From the NCBI RefSeq assembly GCF_009932355.1, contig NZ_LEKU01000006.1:81070-145069 (forward strand): 64,000 nucleotides of DNA, written 5' to 3'. The translations under genes and the position numbers were made by a program. Each line of letters begins with the position of its first letter. Within the stretch, counting starts at the first letter, position 1. The notes beneath the pieces were generated by a model. It worked only from the letters and a program-made list of their open reading frames with translations, was not told the DNA's origin and made no database searches. The DNA is from Riemerella anatipestifer_E (GTDB taxonomy: Bacteria; Bacteroidota; Bacteroidia; Flavobacteriales; Weeksellaceae). Of the stretch, positions 26,028 to 35,763 are shown in pieces.

Positions 26028-26486
26028 TTATTTTTTTTTGAATACGCGATTCAATTTAACTTTTGCTTCTCTCTCCTTAATCGCTTCTCTTTTATCGTAA
26101 AGTTTTTTACCTCTTGCTAATGCAATCAAAACTTTAGCTTTACCTCTATCATTGATATAAACCTTCAATGGCACTATGGTATTCCCTACATCTTTCATCT
26201 TCTTACCCCACTTATCCAACTCTCTTTTATGAAGGAGCAACTTTCGTTCTCGCTTTATTTTATGATTATAGAAAGTCCCTAATTTGTATTCATCTATTGT
26301 CATATTGATAATATAAAGTTCTCCTTCTATAAATTGACAAAAACTTTCTGTGATAGATGCCTTAGAAGACCTCAAGGCCTTAATCTCCGTACCTGTTAAA
26401 ACAATTCCTGCTTCAACTTGTTCTAAAATTTCGTACTCAAAACGAGCTCTCTTATTGGAAATACTGACAGTCTTCTGAATCTTCAT
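26028..26486 (-). CDS. smpB: SsrA-binding protein SmpB
   Basis: Binds tmRNA and mimics a tRNA decoding arm during trans-translation. The 152-residue protein shows the OB-fold blocks TVSISNKRARFEYEILEQ, AGIVLTGTEIKALRSSKAS and the RKLLLHKRELDKW helix, and the basic C-terminal tail that enters the mRNA channel. It is divergent from the ABC-F gene. No clear TAnnTTTG box upstream. tmRNA is encoded about 18 kb away on the same strand. Confidence 0.97.
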   Translation of the reverse strand: MKIQKTVSISNKRARFEYEILEQVEAGIVLTGTEIKALRSSKASITESFCQFIEGELYIINMTIDEYKLGTFYNHKIKRERKLLLHKRELDKWGKKMKDVGNTIVPLKVYINDRGKAKVLIALARGKKLYDKREAIKEREAKVKLNRVFKKK

Positions 26487-26536
26487 CTCGCCCTAATTAA
26501 ATGCAATTACCATACCAACACACTAAAAACAAAAGG

Positions 26537-26565
26537 TTGTATTTTAAAAATTCTTCTTATTTTTG
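26537..26565 (+). promoter_or_regulatory. Promoter of the ABC-F gene
   Basis: TTG (26537-26539), an 18-bp spacer and TATTTTTG (26558-26565). It fixes the gene start downstream, at the ATG at 26585. Confidence 0.75.
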
Positions 26566-26584
26566 TGCAAATTTACAAAACTAT

Positions 26585-28207
26585 ATGTTAACAGTATCAA
26601 ATCTATCTTTACAATTCGGGAAAAGAGTTCTTTTCGACGAGGTTAATATAAAATTCACTAAAGGAAATTGCTACGGTATCATCGGTGCTAATGGTGCCGG
26701 AAAATCTACTTTCCTAAAAATACTTAGTGGCAAACAAGACCCTACTACAGGTAATGTGTCTTTAGAACCAGGCAAGAGAATGTCGGTGTTAGAACAGGAT
26801 CACTTCGCATACGACCAATACACAGTGCTAGAAACCGTTTTAAGAGGTAATAAAAAACTCTTTGAAATCAAAGAGGAAATGGACGCTCTATATGCTAAAC
26901 CTGACTTTTCTGACGAAGACGGTATAAAAGCTGGAGAACTAGGCGTTATTTATGATGAGATGGGTGGTTGGAACGCTGAGGCTGACGCTCAAACTATGCT
27001 TTCTAATGTTGGTATCAAAGAGGATATGCACTACCAAATGATGAGTGAATTAGAAAACAAAGATAAAGTAAGGGTATTACTTGCTCAAGCTTTATTTGGT
27101 AGTCCCGATGTACTCATCTTAGACGAGCCTACCAACGACTTAGATATAGATACTATATCTTGGCTAGAAGATTTCCTTGCTGATTATGAGAATACAGTAA
27201 TCGTAGTATCTCACGACAGACACTTCTTAGATGCTGTTTGTACTCACATTGGAGATTTAGATTATTCTAAACTTAATCTTTATACAGGTAACTATTCATT
27301 CTGGTATCAAGCCTCTCAATTAGCTACTAAGCAAAGACAACAGGCTAATAAAAAAGCAGAGGAAAAGAAGAAAGAACTTCAGGAGTTTATTGCCAGATTC
27401 TCTTCTAATGTGGCTAAAGCAAAACAAGCTACCGCTAGAAAGAAAATGCTAGACAAACTTAATATTGAAGATATAAAACCTACTTCTAGAAGATACCCTG
27501 CCATTATTTTTGAACAAGAAAGAGAAGCAGGGGACCAAATCTTAGAAATTAAGGATTTAGAAAAGACTAAAGACGGAGAGCTACTATTCTCAGGGATAGA
27601 CCTCAACTTAAAGAAAGGAGATAAGGTAGCTGTTTTATCTAAAAACTCTCTAGCTATTACTGAATTTTTCCAAATTATTTCTGGAAATTCTGAAGCGGAT
27701 AAAGGTTCTTATCAATGGGGCGTAACCACTTCACAGTCTTATATGCCTTTGGATAATACTGAATTCTTCCAAGAAGACATCAACCTTGTAGATTGGCTAA
27801 GACAGTTTACCAAAAACGACGAAGAAAGACACGAAGAATATATGAGAGGCTTCTTAGGGAAAATGCTCTTCTCTGGAGACGAAGCTCTTAAATCTTGTAA
27901 AGTTCTTTCTGGAGGAGAAAAGATGCGTTGTATGTTCAGTAGAATGATGCTTCAAAGAGCTAACATTCTACTATTAGATGAACCTACCAACCACCTAGAC
28001 CTAGAGAGTATTACTACACTTAACAACTCTTTGGTAGCATTTAAAGGAACTCTACTTTTAGCGTCTCATGACCACGAAATGCTAGAGACTGTTTGTAACC
28101 GTATCATAGAATTAACTCCTAAAGGTATTATTGATAGACACATGACTTACGATGAATATCTTCAGGATAAAAAAGTAAAAGAACTAAGACAACAGATGTA
28201 CTCTTAA
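26585..28207 (+). CDS. ABC-F family ATPase, YbiT-like
   Basis: Soluble tandem ATPase of the ABC-F type, which acts on ribosomes. NBD1 has a Walker A GANGAGKST (34-42) and Walker B (LILDEPTNDLD) but its signature is degenerate (SELENKDK at 154-161). NBD2 has a good signature LSGGEK (441-446) and Walker B (LLLDEPTNHLD) but its Walker A is replaced by VLSKNSLAIT (350-359). The linker and C-terminal IDRHMTYDEYL resemble E. coli YbiT. In the head-to-tail pairing typical of ABC domains this gives one complete and one degenerate ATP site. An upstream in-frame ATG at 26501 lies before the promoter, so the ATG at 26585 (540 aa) is used. Confidence 0.92.
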   Translation: MLTVSNLSLQFGKRVLFDEVNIKFTKGNCYGIIGANGAGKSTFLKILSGKQDPTTGNVSLEPGKRMSVLEQDHFAYDQYTVLETVLRGNKKLFEIKEEMDALYAKPDFSDEDGIKAGELGVIYDEMGGWNAEADAQTMLSNVGIKEDMHYQMMSELENKDKVRVLLAQALFGSPDVLILDEPTNDLDIDTISWLEDFLADYENTVIVVSHDRHFLDAVCTHIGDLDYSKLNLYTGNYSFWYQASQLATKQRQQANKKAEEKKKELQEFIARFSSNVAKAKQATARKKMLDKLNIEDIKPTSRRYPAIIFEQEREAGDQILEIKDLEKTKDGELLFSGIDLNLKKGDKVAVLSKNSLAITEFFQIISGNSEADKGSYQWGVTTSQSYMPLDNTEFFQEDINLVDWLRQFTKNDEERHEEYMRGFLGKMLFSGDEALKSCKVLSGGEKMRCMFSRMMLQRANILLLDEPTNHLDLESITTLNNSLVAFKGTLLLASHDHEMLETVCNRIIELTPKGIIDRHMTYDEYLQDKKVKELRQQMYS

Positions 28208-28235
28208 GAGTAAAAAGAATAATGACAATAGGAAG

Positions 28236-28272
28236 AGAGGGCTGTAATTTGGTAGATTTCAGTCCTCTTTTT
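28236..28272 (+). terminator. Terminator after the ABC-F gene
   Basis: AGAGGGCTG (28236-28244) pairs with CAGTCCTCT (28260-28268; one G-U), followed by five T. Confidence 0.7.
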
Positions 28273-28291
28273 CAATATTAAAAATAAGGCT

Positions 28292-28822
28292 ATGACAAAA
28301 AAATTAAAACTAGAAGAACTAGGCAGAATTGATATAGAAACTTTTAAAAAAACTTCTAAAACACCTCTCGTGGTTGTTTTAGACAATATTAGAAGTATGC
28401 ACAATGTTGGTGCTTTGTTTAGAACTGCCGATGCGTTCTTAATAGAGAAAATCGTGCTCTGCGGCATCACACCACAACCACCTCACAGAGAAATACACAA
28501 AGCCGCATTGGGTGCTACCGAAAGTGTAGATTGGATTTATCAAAAAGACATCTCAGAAGCTATAAAAGAACTAAAAACACAAGGCTACAACATTATTGGA
28601 GTAGAGCAAACCACAGATAGTATTTCTTTATCCGATTTTGAAATCAATCCTAACCAAAAGTACGCTTTAGTTTTAGGAAACGAGGTTGAGGGTCTATCCG
28701 AAGAAGCCCTTTCTTTATATGATAGCTTTATAGAAATACCTCAGCTCGGCACCAAACATTCGCTTAATGTAAGTGTTTGTGGTGGTATCGTAATATGGTC
28801 TTTTTTTAAAGCCTTAGTATAA
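28292..28822 (+). CDS. TrmH/SpoU-family RNA 2'-O-methyltransferase
   Basis: A 176-residue SPOUT-class methyltransferase transferring a methyl group from SAM to a ribose in tRNA or rRNA. All three SpoU motifs are visible: motif 1 VVLDNIRSMHNVGALFRTAD, motif 2 YALVLGNEVEGLSEEAL and motif 3 IEIPQLGTKHSLNVSVCGGI. The protein consists of little more than the catalytic domain, as in small TrmL/TrmH types, so the exact target nucleotide cannot be named. It starts 84 bp after the ABC-F gene. Confidence 0.9.
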   Translation: MTKKLKLEELGRIDIETFKKTSKTPLVVVLDNIRSMHNVGALFRTADAFLIEKIVLCGITPQPPHREIHKAALGATESVDWIYQKDISEAIKELKTQGYNIIGVEQTTDSISLSDFEINPNQKYALVLGNEVEGLSEEALSLYDSFIEIPQLGTKHSLNVSVCGGIVIWSFFKALV

Positions 28823-28832
28823 AATTTTTAAT

Positions 28833-28840
28833 TACTTTTG
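28833..28840 (+). promoter_or_regulatory. -7 box of the DUF885 gene
   Basis: Reads TACTTTTG. It lies just before an in-frame TTG at 28842, which would be transcribed only marginally, supporting the ATG at 28863. Confidence 0.5.
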
Positions 28841-28862
28841 CTTGCTATATAATTTATTGAAT

Positions 28863-30668
28863 ATGAATACCACAAAGTTTTTTTCAAAGTTTATCATATT
28901 ATCCTCCGTTGTACTAGCCTTATTTTCATGTAAAAAAGGAGATACACCTTTTGTTGTAAATACCACACCTAAAACCAGTTTAGACAGCATAGCGGAGGAA
29001 TACTATGAAGGTTACCTTCAGTTTCATCCATTAGAAGCTACTGCACAGGGCGACCCAAGGTACAACGATAAATTACCTAGCTTAGAAAAAACTAAAATTA
29101 CTGAAGAGATTGCTTTCTACAGTGATATGATTAAAAAGCTAGAAACTGTAGATTATGAATCTCTTCCTGATGATAAAAAAACGGTTTTCAATGTACTAGA
29201 TTATTTATTAAAAGATTTAGTAGAAGGCTATGCCTATCATCCAGAATATATCCCGTTTACACAATTTTCGGGATTACCGTTAGACTTTCCTCTTTTGGGA
29301 AGCGGGAGCGGAAATCAGCCATTCAAAACAGTGGAAGATTATGATAACTGGCTAAAAAGAATGCAAGAATTTCCTAAATGGATGGAAACAGCTCAGGAGA
29401 ACTTTAAACTAGGCATCAAAAATGATATTGTATTACCCAAAAGTCTAGTGGTAAAGATGATTCCTCAAATGAGAGCCGAAGAAATCATCTCTAAAGACTC
29501 CAACAAAAACATATTTTATAAGCCTCTTAAAAATTTCCCTGTAGGCTTTAGTAACGCCGAAAGAAATCGTATTACTAAAAACTATCAAGAGGTTATTGTA
29601 TCTAAAGTTATTCCTGCTTACCAAAAAATGGGAGATTTTCTTGAAAAGGAATATTTACCAAAAGCAAGAACTACCGACGGCTACAATGCTCTACCAAAAG
29701 GTAAAGAAATCTACAACTATCATGTAAAACGCTGGACAACCACCAACCAAACTCCTGAAGAAATCCACAATATTGGATTAAGCGAAGTTGCGAGAATAAG
29801 AGGTGAAATGGAGAAGGTAAAAGAAGAACTAAAGTTCAACGGAACTCTAGAGGGGTTTTTGGTGCATTTAAAATCCGACCCTAAAGCAGTGCCTTACCAA
29901 ACATCTCAAGAAATTTTAGATGGGTTTAATGCTATCTTATCAAAGATTGAACCTAAGCTAAAAACGATGTTTAATAATGTACCAAAAACAGGTTTTGAAA
30001 TTAGACAAACCGAAAAATTTAGAGAAGCATCTGCTAGTGCAGAGTATCAACCTGGTACTCCAGACGGAAAAAGAAACGGTATTTTCTACATTCCAATTCC
30101 TAATCCTAAAGCCTTTAATGTAACTTCTGGTATGGAATCTCTTTTCCTTCACGAAGCTATTCCAGGGCATCATTATCAAATTGCTTTACAGCAAGAAAAT
30201 CTCAATTTGCCAAAATTTATGCGTTTCGGTTGGATAGGTGCTTATGGCGAAGGTTGGGCTCTATACTGTGAATCTTTAGGAAAAGAATTTGGACTTTATA
30301 CCGACCCATATCAAAAAATGGGAGCATTGAGTGATGAAATGATGAGAGCCGTTAGACTCGTTATAGACACTGGACTACACACAGGGAAACTTAATAGAGA
30401 AGAAGCTATAAAATATTTCCTAAGCAATGTAGCATACGATGAAGCTGGAGCTACAGCGGAGGTAGAACGCTATATGTCTATGCCAGGACAAGCACTAAGC
30501 TATAAGACTGGAGCATTAAAGATACAAGCACTAAGAGCTAAATATGAAAAAGATTTAGGCACTAAATTCAACTTAGCGAAATTCCATGATGAGCTCTTAA
30601 ATCAAGGTTGTCTTCCTCTACAAGTTCTTGAAAGAAAAATGGAAGTCTGGGCAAAAAACCAAAAATAG
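28863..30668 (+). CDS. DUF885 family lipoprotein, putative metallopeptidase
   Basis: A 601-residue lipoprotein (signal MNTTKFFSKFIILSSVVLALFSC, lipid Cys at 23) of the DUF885 family, related to M32-type carboxypeptidases. The zinc-type motif HEAIPGHH, with flanking LFLHE and YQIALQQE, and the downstream GYGEGWALYCESLGKEFGLY-like segment (YGEGWALYCE) are the conserved family signature. It probably cleaves peptides in the envelope. A longer frame starts at a TTG (28842), but the -7 box at 28833-28840 favours the ATG at 28863, which also gives a proper lipobox. Substrate unknown. Confidence 0.88.
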   Translation: MNTTKFFSKFIILSSVVLALFSCKKGDTPFVVNTTPKTSLDSIAEEYYEGYLQFHPLEATAQGDPRYNDKLPSLEKTKITEEIAFYSDMIKKLETVDYESLPDDKKTVFNVLDYLLKDLVEGYAYHPEYIPFTQFSGLPLDFPLLGSGSGNQPFKTVEDYDNWLKRMQEFPKWMETAQENFKLGIKNDIVLPKSLVVKMIPQMRAEEIISKDSNKNIFYKPLKNFPVGFSNAERNRITKNYQEVIVSKVIPAYQKMGDFLEKEYLPKARTTDGYNALPKGKEIYNYHVKRWTTTNQTPEEIHNIGLSEVARIRGEMEKVKEELKFNGTLEGFLVHLKSDPKAVPYQTSQEILDGFNAILSKIEPKLKTMFNNVPKTGFEIRQTEKFREASASAEYQPGTPDGKRNGIFYIPIPNPKAFNVTSGMESLFLHEAIPGHHYQIALQQENLNLPKFMRFGWIGAYGEGWALYCESLGKEFGLYTDPYQKMGALSDEMMRAVRLVIDTGLHTGKLNREEAIKYFLSNVAYDEAGATAEVERYMSMPGQALSYKTGALKIQALRAKYEKDLGTKFNLAKFHDELLNQGCLPLQVLERKMEVWAKNQK

Positions 30669-30753
30669 AGGTGTAATGTATAAATAGAGGTTTGTATTTT
30701 TAAAGACTCTTACAACCATCATTTTTAACACAAAATTTAGTTAGAAACTTTAT

Positions 30754-30761
30754 TAAATTTG
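30754..30761 (+). promoter_or_regulatory. -7 box of the tamB operon
   Basis: Reads TAAATTTG, only 6 bp upstream of the TTG start of tamB, implying a leaderless or very short-leader transcript. No convincing -33 element. Confidence 0.45.
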
Positions 30762-30766
30762 ATTCA

Positions 30767-33700
30767 TTGAAAAATAGTATAAAAAACACACTTAGAATAG
30801 GAGCTATTATTTTAGGAAGCGTTGTTATAGTATTAAGTATACTAGTACTTAGCCTTAATATTCCTGTCGTTCAGAACTTCGTTAAAGACCGTGTTGTAAG
30901 TTATGTTGAAACTAAAATAAAAACTCCTATAAGTCTAAAAAGAGTTTACATTAGCTTCCCTAATAAGTTAGGACTAGAAGAACTTTATTTAGAAGAAAAA
31001 AATAAGGATACACTAGTACATATCAACAAGTTAGATGTTGGTTTAGATATTTTTCAGCTTTTGCAAAACAAAGCAGACTTCACATCTATTGAATTAGATG
31101 GACTTAGAGCCAATGTAAAAAGAGACGAACAAGGGCGTTTTAATTTCGATTATATACTGGACGCTTTCGCTAGCAACAAAGACGAAGAAAAACAAGATTC
31201 TAAGCCTTTCATTCTATCTCTAAATAAAATAAAATTACAACGCGTTAATGTCAATTTTAATGATTTTCAGCAAGGAAACCATCTGAAAATAGAATTCAAT
31301 AATTTCGAAACAAAAGTTAAAGACTTTAATCTTGAAGAAAATATTTATGCCCTCAATGGGCTTACTGCTGATGGTCTCAAACTAAAATTAAAACAAGAGA
31401 TATTAAAGGAAGCTATAAAAGAAACTGCAAAAACAATAGATAGTCTTTCAGCCAAAAAACCGATGCAGATAAAACTAGATTTTCTGCGTTTTACCAATTT
31501 TGATGTAGATTATGCAGATAATACCACTCAATCTTATTTCAAGGTTTTATTCAGAGAATTATCAGGAGATTTTAATAATATAGATTTACCTAAAAACAAA
31601 TATGATATAGACCAAATTAAACTTCTAGGTGCCCAAATAAATGTGGACCTCAAAAGTTCCTCTCAAAACAAATCTTTACAAGATGAGCTTCCAGAGAACC
31701 CTGCAAAAGTCAAGAGTAAAACTCCCAATGTAAAACTTAATTTGTTCGCTTTAGATGATGTAATGTTATCCTATAATGATAATTCAAAAAAGCATCAACA
31801 AGGATTTGATGCTAATCATTTAAACTTCAAAAAACTCAATGTAAATATTAGAGATTTTAGAATGTTGAATGAAGAGCTGACTGGTTCCGTAAAAAAAGTA
31901 GAACTCTACGAAAAGAGCGGGCTTGCAGTAAAGAATTTCAAAACCGACTTCGCGTACAAGAAAAATATAGCATACCTTAAAAATCTGCTTTTGGAAACCA
32001 ACAACAGTATTCTTAGAGACGAAGCTGTAATTACCTATAATTCTCCGCAACAACTGTCTAGTAACATAGGCTCTGCTGGGCTAGCCATTAACCTTAGAAA
32101 CTCTAAAATAGGCTTCAGTGATTTGTATTTATTTGCTCCTGATTTAAAGAAAAATGAGATACTTAAACAATATCCCAAATCAGTACTAAATATAGATGCC
32201 AGCTTAAGAGGTAAAGTAAATGATTTAAATATAAACGCATTACACATTAGTGGTTTAGGTAGTACAATATTGGATATTTCGGGACAAATAAAAAATGTAA
32301 CTAATCCTAATTTACTAAATTACAATATCGCCATTAACGAGTTAAAGACAACTAAAAAGGATATACAAAACTTAGCTCCTAGAAATAGTATCCCCTCAAA
32401 CATTGAGCTACCCCAAACTATTTCTTTAAAAGGTAATGCCAGAGGTAATACCTTCTCTATTCTATCCCATCTAAATATAAATACCAGTTTAGGAAACCTT
32501 AGACTAGATGCCTATGCTAACCTTAAACCCAAAAATAGAGAAAAGTACACCATTCTAGTGGATGCGGACAACATCGTTCTAGGAAAATTATTAAGGAATA
32601 AAGATTTAGGAATATTTTCAGGAGAAATAAAAGCAAATGGAGTAGGGTTTAACCCTAAAACGGCCCAAACATCAATCAACGGAAATATTAAAAAATTTGA
32701 CTTTAAAGGCTATCGCTATACAGGTGTTAATCTCAAAGGTAGTCTAATGACAGGGAGATTAACTGCTCATATTATGTCTAAAGACCCTAATGCTAATTTA
32801 GATCTTAAGCTAGCAGGCAACCTCAACAAAACCTCGAATATAAAACTCAACGGAAATATTGAATTACTAAATCCATATAAGCTAAATTTATATAAAGAAC
32901 CGCTAGCCATATCAGGTAAAATAGATAGTGATTTTAGTAATATTAACCCAGATTTTCTCAACGGCTATATTCTTTTAGAGAATTTTAAAATCACACACAA
33001 AGACCAAACTTTACCTTTACAAGAGATTAAACTTGAAGCATTATCTACCCCTAATGAGAACAAAATAAATTTAAAATCTCAAGTTATAGATGCCTCTATA
33101 CAAGGCAAATATAAACTTACCCAAATTTCTGATGTTTTCCTAAAAACACTTAATAATTACTATGAATTCAGCCCTGCCTCTAAGTACAAAAAGAACTTAG
33201 AACCTAACCAGCACTTCACGTTGAATGCTAAAGTAAAAGATGACAATCTTCTAAGAATATTTGTACCTGATTTAAAATATTTTGATGGAGGAGATATAAC
33301 AGGTGCTTTTGATTCAAATCAACAAAAGATAGAGTTTCAGGCGGATTTCCCAGTAGTAGAATATGCAGAATATAAACTTAGTGGGCTATCACTTAACATA
33401 AACAACAGTCAAGAAGAACTAAGATATAGACTCGGTCTAACAGAGGTAACTAATGAAAATTTAGCCTTACATCAACTCGATTTGAATGGAACCATTAACA
33501 ATAATAATATCGGAATTAACTTTAGCACTAAAGACTCCAAAGGGACAGAGCAATATGCGTTAGCTGGTATATTTAGAAATGAAAAAAACATCAATAAATT
33601 TAGTTTTATTCCGCAAGGTTTAATGCTCAACTATGATAAATGGCAGGTAGAAGAGCAAAATGTTATCGGCTTTGGAAAGGAAGGTATATTTGCTGATAAC

Positions 33701-35746
33701 TTTAATCTTACCAAAGGAAACTCTTCCATTTCGTTACAAAGCCAAGAACAAAAATTAGGTAGCCCATTAAATATCTCCATCTCTAATTTTAAAGTAGAAG
33801 ATATTACAGAGATGGTAAGAAAAGACAGTCTTATTGCTAGTGGCTCTGTTAATGGTAATGCATTAGTCTCTACTTTTAAGCCCAATTTAAAAGTGGAAGC
33901 AGACCTAAATATATCTAATCTGAAACTAAAAGGAAACAAGGTAGGAAATCTAGATATACAAGCCAATACTAAAGTGGTTGATTTAATTGATACCAAAATT
34001 ACCCTTACAGGGGAAGGCAATGATGTACAATTAGAAGGTAACTATCACCTCAAAAAAGGAGATTTAGGGTTTATTTTAAATCTTAATAATCTTCCTACTA
34101 AAACTTTAGAGGCTTTTGCCTTAGGTAATATAAAAAATGGAGAGGGCTATTTTAGTGGAGAACTAAACATCAATGGTACGGCTCAAAAACCTCTAATAAG
34201 AGGTGGAATAAAATTCAATAATGTAGGGCTAGAGATTGCTAAAACAGGAACTGTTTTTAAAAATATTGAAGATGAAATAAGATTTTCAGGACAAAATATT
34301 GTTTTTGAACAATTTAAATTGCGTGATACAGAAAATAACAATTTACTCATAAACGGAGATATACAAACCGAATATTTCAAGAAATATGCTTTCAATCTTG
34401 ATGTTAATGCCAAAGATTTTAAGCTAGTAAATTCTGAAAAAGATAATGATAAAATGATGTACGGTGTACTCTCTCTAGATACCAATCTAAGGATAAGAGG
34501 TAATTTAGATTTGCCAAAAGTGGACGGGACATTATCTGTAACCGATGCCACAGATTTTACCTTTATACTCCCTCAAAGTACTCCTACGAAACAAGATAGA
34601 GAAGGGATTGTTGAATTTGTAGACAAAGCTAAATTTGGATTGGCTAAAAATGAGGTAGCAGACACTTTAAGCTCCAATAACCAGCTTAAAGGTATGGATA
34701 TCTCGGTTAATATAGATATAGATAAAAATGCGAAAATGTCTTTGGTCATAGACAAAGCCAATGGCGATTTTGTAAAACTACAGGGGCAAGCACAGCTCAC
34801 AGGAGGTGTATCTCCTTCGGGAAGAACCACTCTCGTAGGTGTCTATGAGGTACATTCTGGAGCCTATGAGATGTCCGTGAATATGCTCAGAAGAAAATTT
34901 GAAATAAAAAAAGGAAGTACCATTACATGGAACGGAGAACCTACTGAAGCTGATATGAATATAACAGCAATTTATACCACAGAAACGGCTCCTCTAGATT
35001 TGGTACAGCAACAGTTGGCAGGACTTAGCCCAAGAGAGCTTAATCAGTATAAACAACGTATTCCATTTAATACCCACCTCATTATGAAAGGTGAACTCAT
35101 GAAGCCCGAAATCTCTTTTGACATTACAACAGAGGATAAGAACGCCGCAGTAAGTTCTACCGTAATATTAAATACAGAGCAAAGACTAGCTCAGCTTCGT
35201 CAAGAAACTTCAGAGTTAAACAAACAGGTCTTTGCCCTTCTACTCCTCAATCGTTTTATTGGAGAAAATCCTTTTGAAACGAGTTCAGGAATATCCGCTG
35301 AATCAATGGCAAAACAAAGTGTTAGTAGAATTTTAAGCCAAAGTTTAAACGATTTAGCTGGAGATTTAATTGCTGGTGTAGAACTTAATTTTGATCTAGA
35401 ATCGTCAGATGATTATTCTACTGGAGAAAGAACCTCAAGAACAGACCTAAATGTAGCTTTGAGTAAAAAATTACTTAATGATAGGCTCAAGGTATCTTTA
35501 GGTAGTAACTTTGGATTAGAAGGAGCTACTAGACCTGGAGAACAAGCCTCTAATATAGCAGGAGATATTATGGTAGATTATATGCTTTCTAAAGACGGCA
35601 GATATCTTCTAAGAACTTACAGAAAAAACCAATATCAAGTAGCTCTACAAGGGCAAGTTATAGAAACAGGATTAGGCTTTGTAATCACTCTGGATTACAA
35701 CGACCTTAGAGAAATTTTAAAAAAGAAAAAGAATAAAAAACAATAG
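30767..35746 (+). CDS. tamB: Translocation and assembly module TamB
   Basis: A 1659-residue AsmA-like giant protein with one N-terminal transmembrane helix (residues 9-32, LRIGAIILGSVVIVLSILVLS) and a long periplasmic beta-groove region, ending in the DUF490/TamB C-terminal domain (IPFNTHLIMKGELMKPEISF, IGENPFETSSGIS, LLNDRLKVSLGSNFGLEG). TamB works with TamA/TamL in outer membrane protein insertion and, as an AsmA-like protein, in lipid transport between membranes. The start codon is TTG: no in-frame ATG or GTG lies before or soon after the helix. The next gene begins 17 bp downstream and encodes the partner. Confidence 0.92.
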   Translation: MKNSIKNTLRIGAIILGSVVIVLSILVLSLNIPVVQNFVKDRVVSYVETKIKTPISLKRVYISFPNKLGLEELYLEEKNKDTLVHINKLDVGLDIFQLLQNKADFTSIELDGLRANVKRDEQGRFNFDYILDAFASNKDEEKQDSKPFILSLNKIKLQRVNVNFNDFQQGNHLKIEFNNFETKVKDFNLEENIYALNGLTADGLKLKLKQEILKEAIKETAKTIDSLSAKKPMQIKLDFLRFTNFDVDYADNTTQSYFKVLFRELSGDFNNIDLPKNKYDIDQIKLLGAQINVDLKSSSQNKSLQDELPENPAKVKSKTPNVKLNLFALDDVMLSYNDNSKKHQQGFDANHLNFKKLNVNIRDFRMLNEELTGSVKKVELYEKSGLAVKNFKTDFAYKKNIAYLKNLLLETNNSILRDEAVITYNSPQQLSSNIGSAGLAINLRNSKIGFSDLYLFAPDLKKNEILKQYPKSVLNIDASLRGKVNDLNINALHISGLGSTILDISGQIKNVTNPNLLNYNIAINELKTTKKDIQNLAPRNSIPSNIELPQTISLKGNARGNTFSILSHLNINTSLGNLRLDAYANLKPKNREKYTILVDADNIVLGKLLRNKDLGIFSGEIKANGVGFNPKTAQTSINGNIKKFDFKGYRYTGVNLKGSLMTGRLTAHIMSKDPNANLDLKLAGNLNKTSNIKLNGNIELLNPYKLNLYKEPLAISGKIDSDFSNINPDFLNGYILLENFKITHKDQTLPLQEIKLEALSTPNENKINLKSQVIDASIQGKYKLTQISDVFLKTLNNYYEFSPASKYKKNLEPNQHFTLNAKVKDDNLLRIFVPDLKYFDGGDITGAFDSNQQKIEFQADFPVVEYAEYKLSGLSLNINNSQEELRYRLGLTEVTNENLALHQLDLNGTINNNNIGINFSTKDSKGTEQYALAGIFRNEKNINKFSFIPQGLMLNYDKWQVEEQNVIGFGKEGIFADNFNLTKGNSSISLQSQEQKLGSPLNISISNFKVEDITEMVRKDSLIASGSVNGNALVSTFKPNLKVEADLNISNLKLKGNKVGNLDIQANTKVVDLIDTKITLTGEGNDVQLEGNYHLKKGDLGFILNLNNLPTKTLEAFALGNIKNGEGYFSGELNINGTAQKPLIRGGIKFNNVGLEIAKTGTVFKNIEDEIRFSGQNIVFEQFKLRDTENNNLLINGDIQTEYFKKYAFNLDVNAKDFKLVNSEKDNDKMMYGVLSLDTNLRIRGNLDLPKVDGTLSVTDATDFTFILPQSTPTKQDREGIVEFVDKAKFGLAKNEVADTLSSNNQLKGMDISVNIDIDKNAKMSLVIDKANGDFVKLQGQAQLTGGVSPSGRTTLVGVYEVHSGAYEMSVNMLRRKFEIKKGSTITWNGEPTEADMNITAIYTTETAPLDLVQQQLAGLSPRELNQYKQRIPFNTHLIMKGELMKPEISFDITTEDKNAAVSSTVILNTEQRLAQLRQETSELNKQVFALLLLNRFIGENPFETSSGISAESMAKQSVSRILSQSLNDLAGDLIAGVELNFDLESSDDYSTGERTSRTDLNVALSKKLLNDRLKVSLGSNFGLEGATRPGEQASNIAGDIMVDYMLSKDGRYLLRTYRKNQYQVALQGQVIETGLGFVITLDYNDLREILKKKKNKKQ

Positions 35747-35763
35747 AATATCTTTCTTCAAAA

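Noticed and set aside
26501..26584. Longer ABC-F start at 26501
   Set aside because: The added 28 residues would be encoded upstream of, and across, the promoter; the ATG at 26585 begins the normal ABC-F N-terminus MLTVSNLSLQFG.
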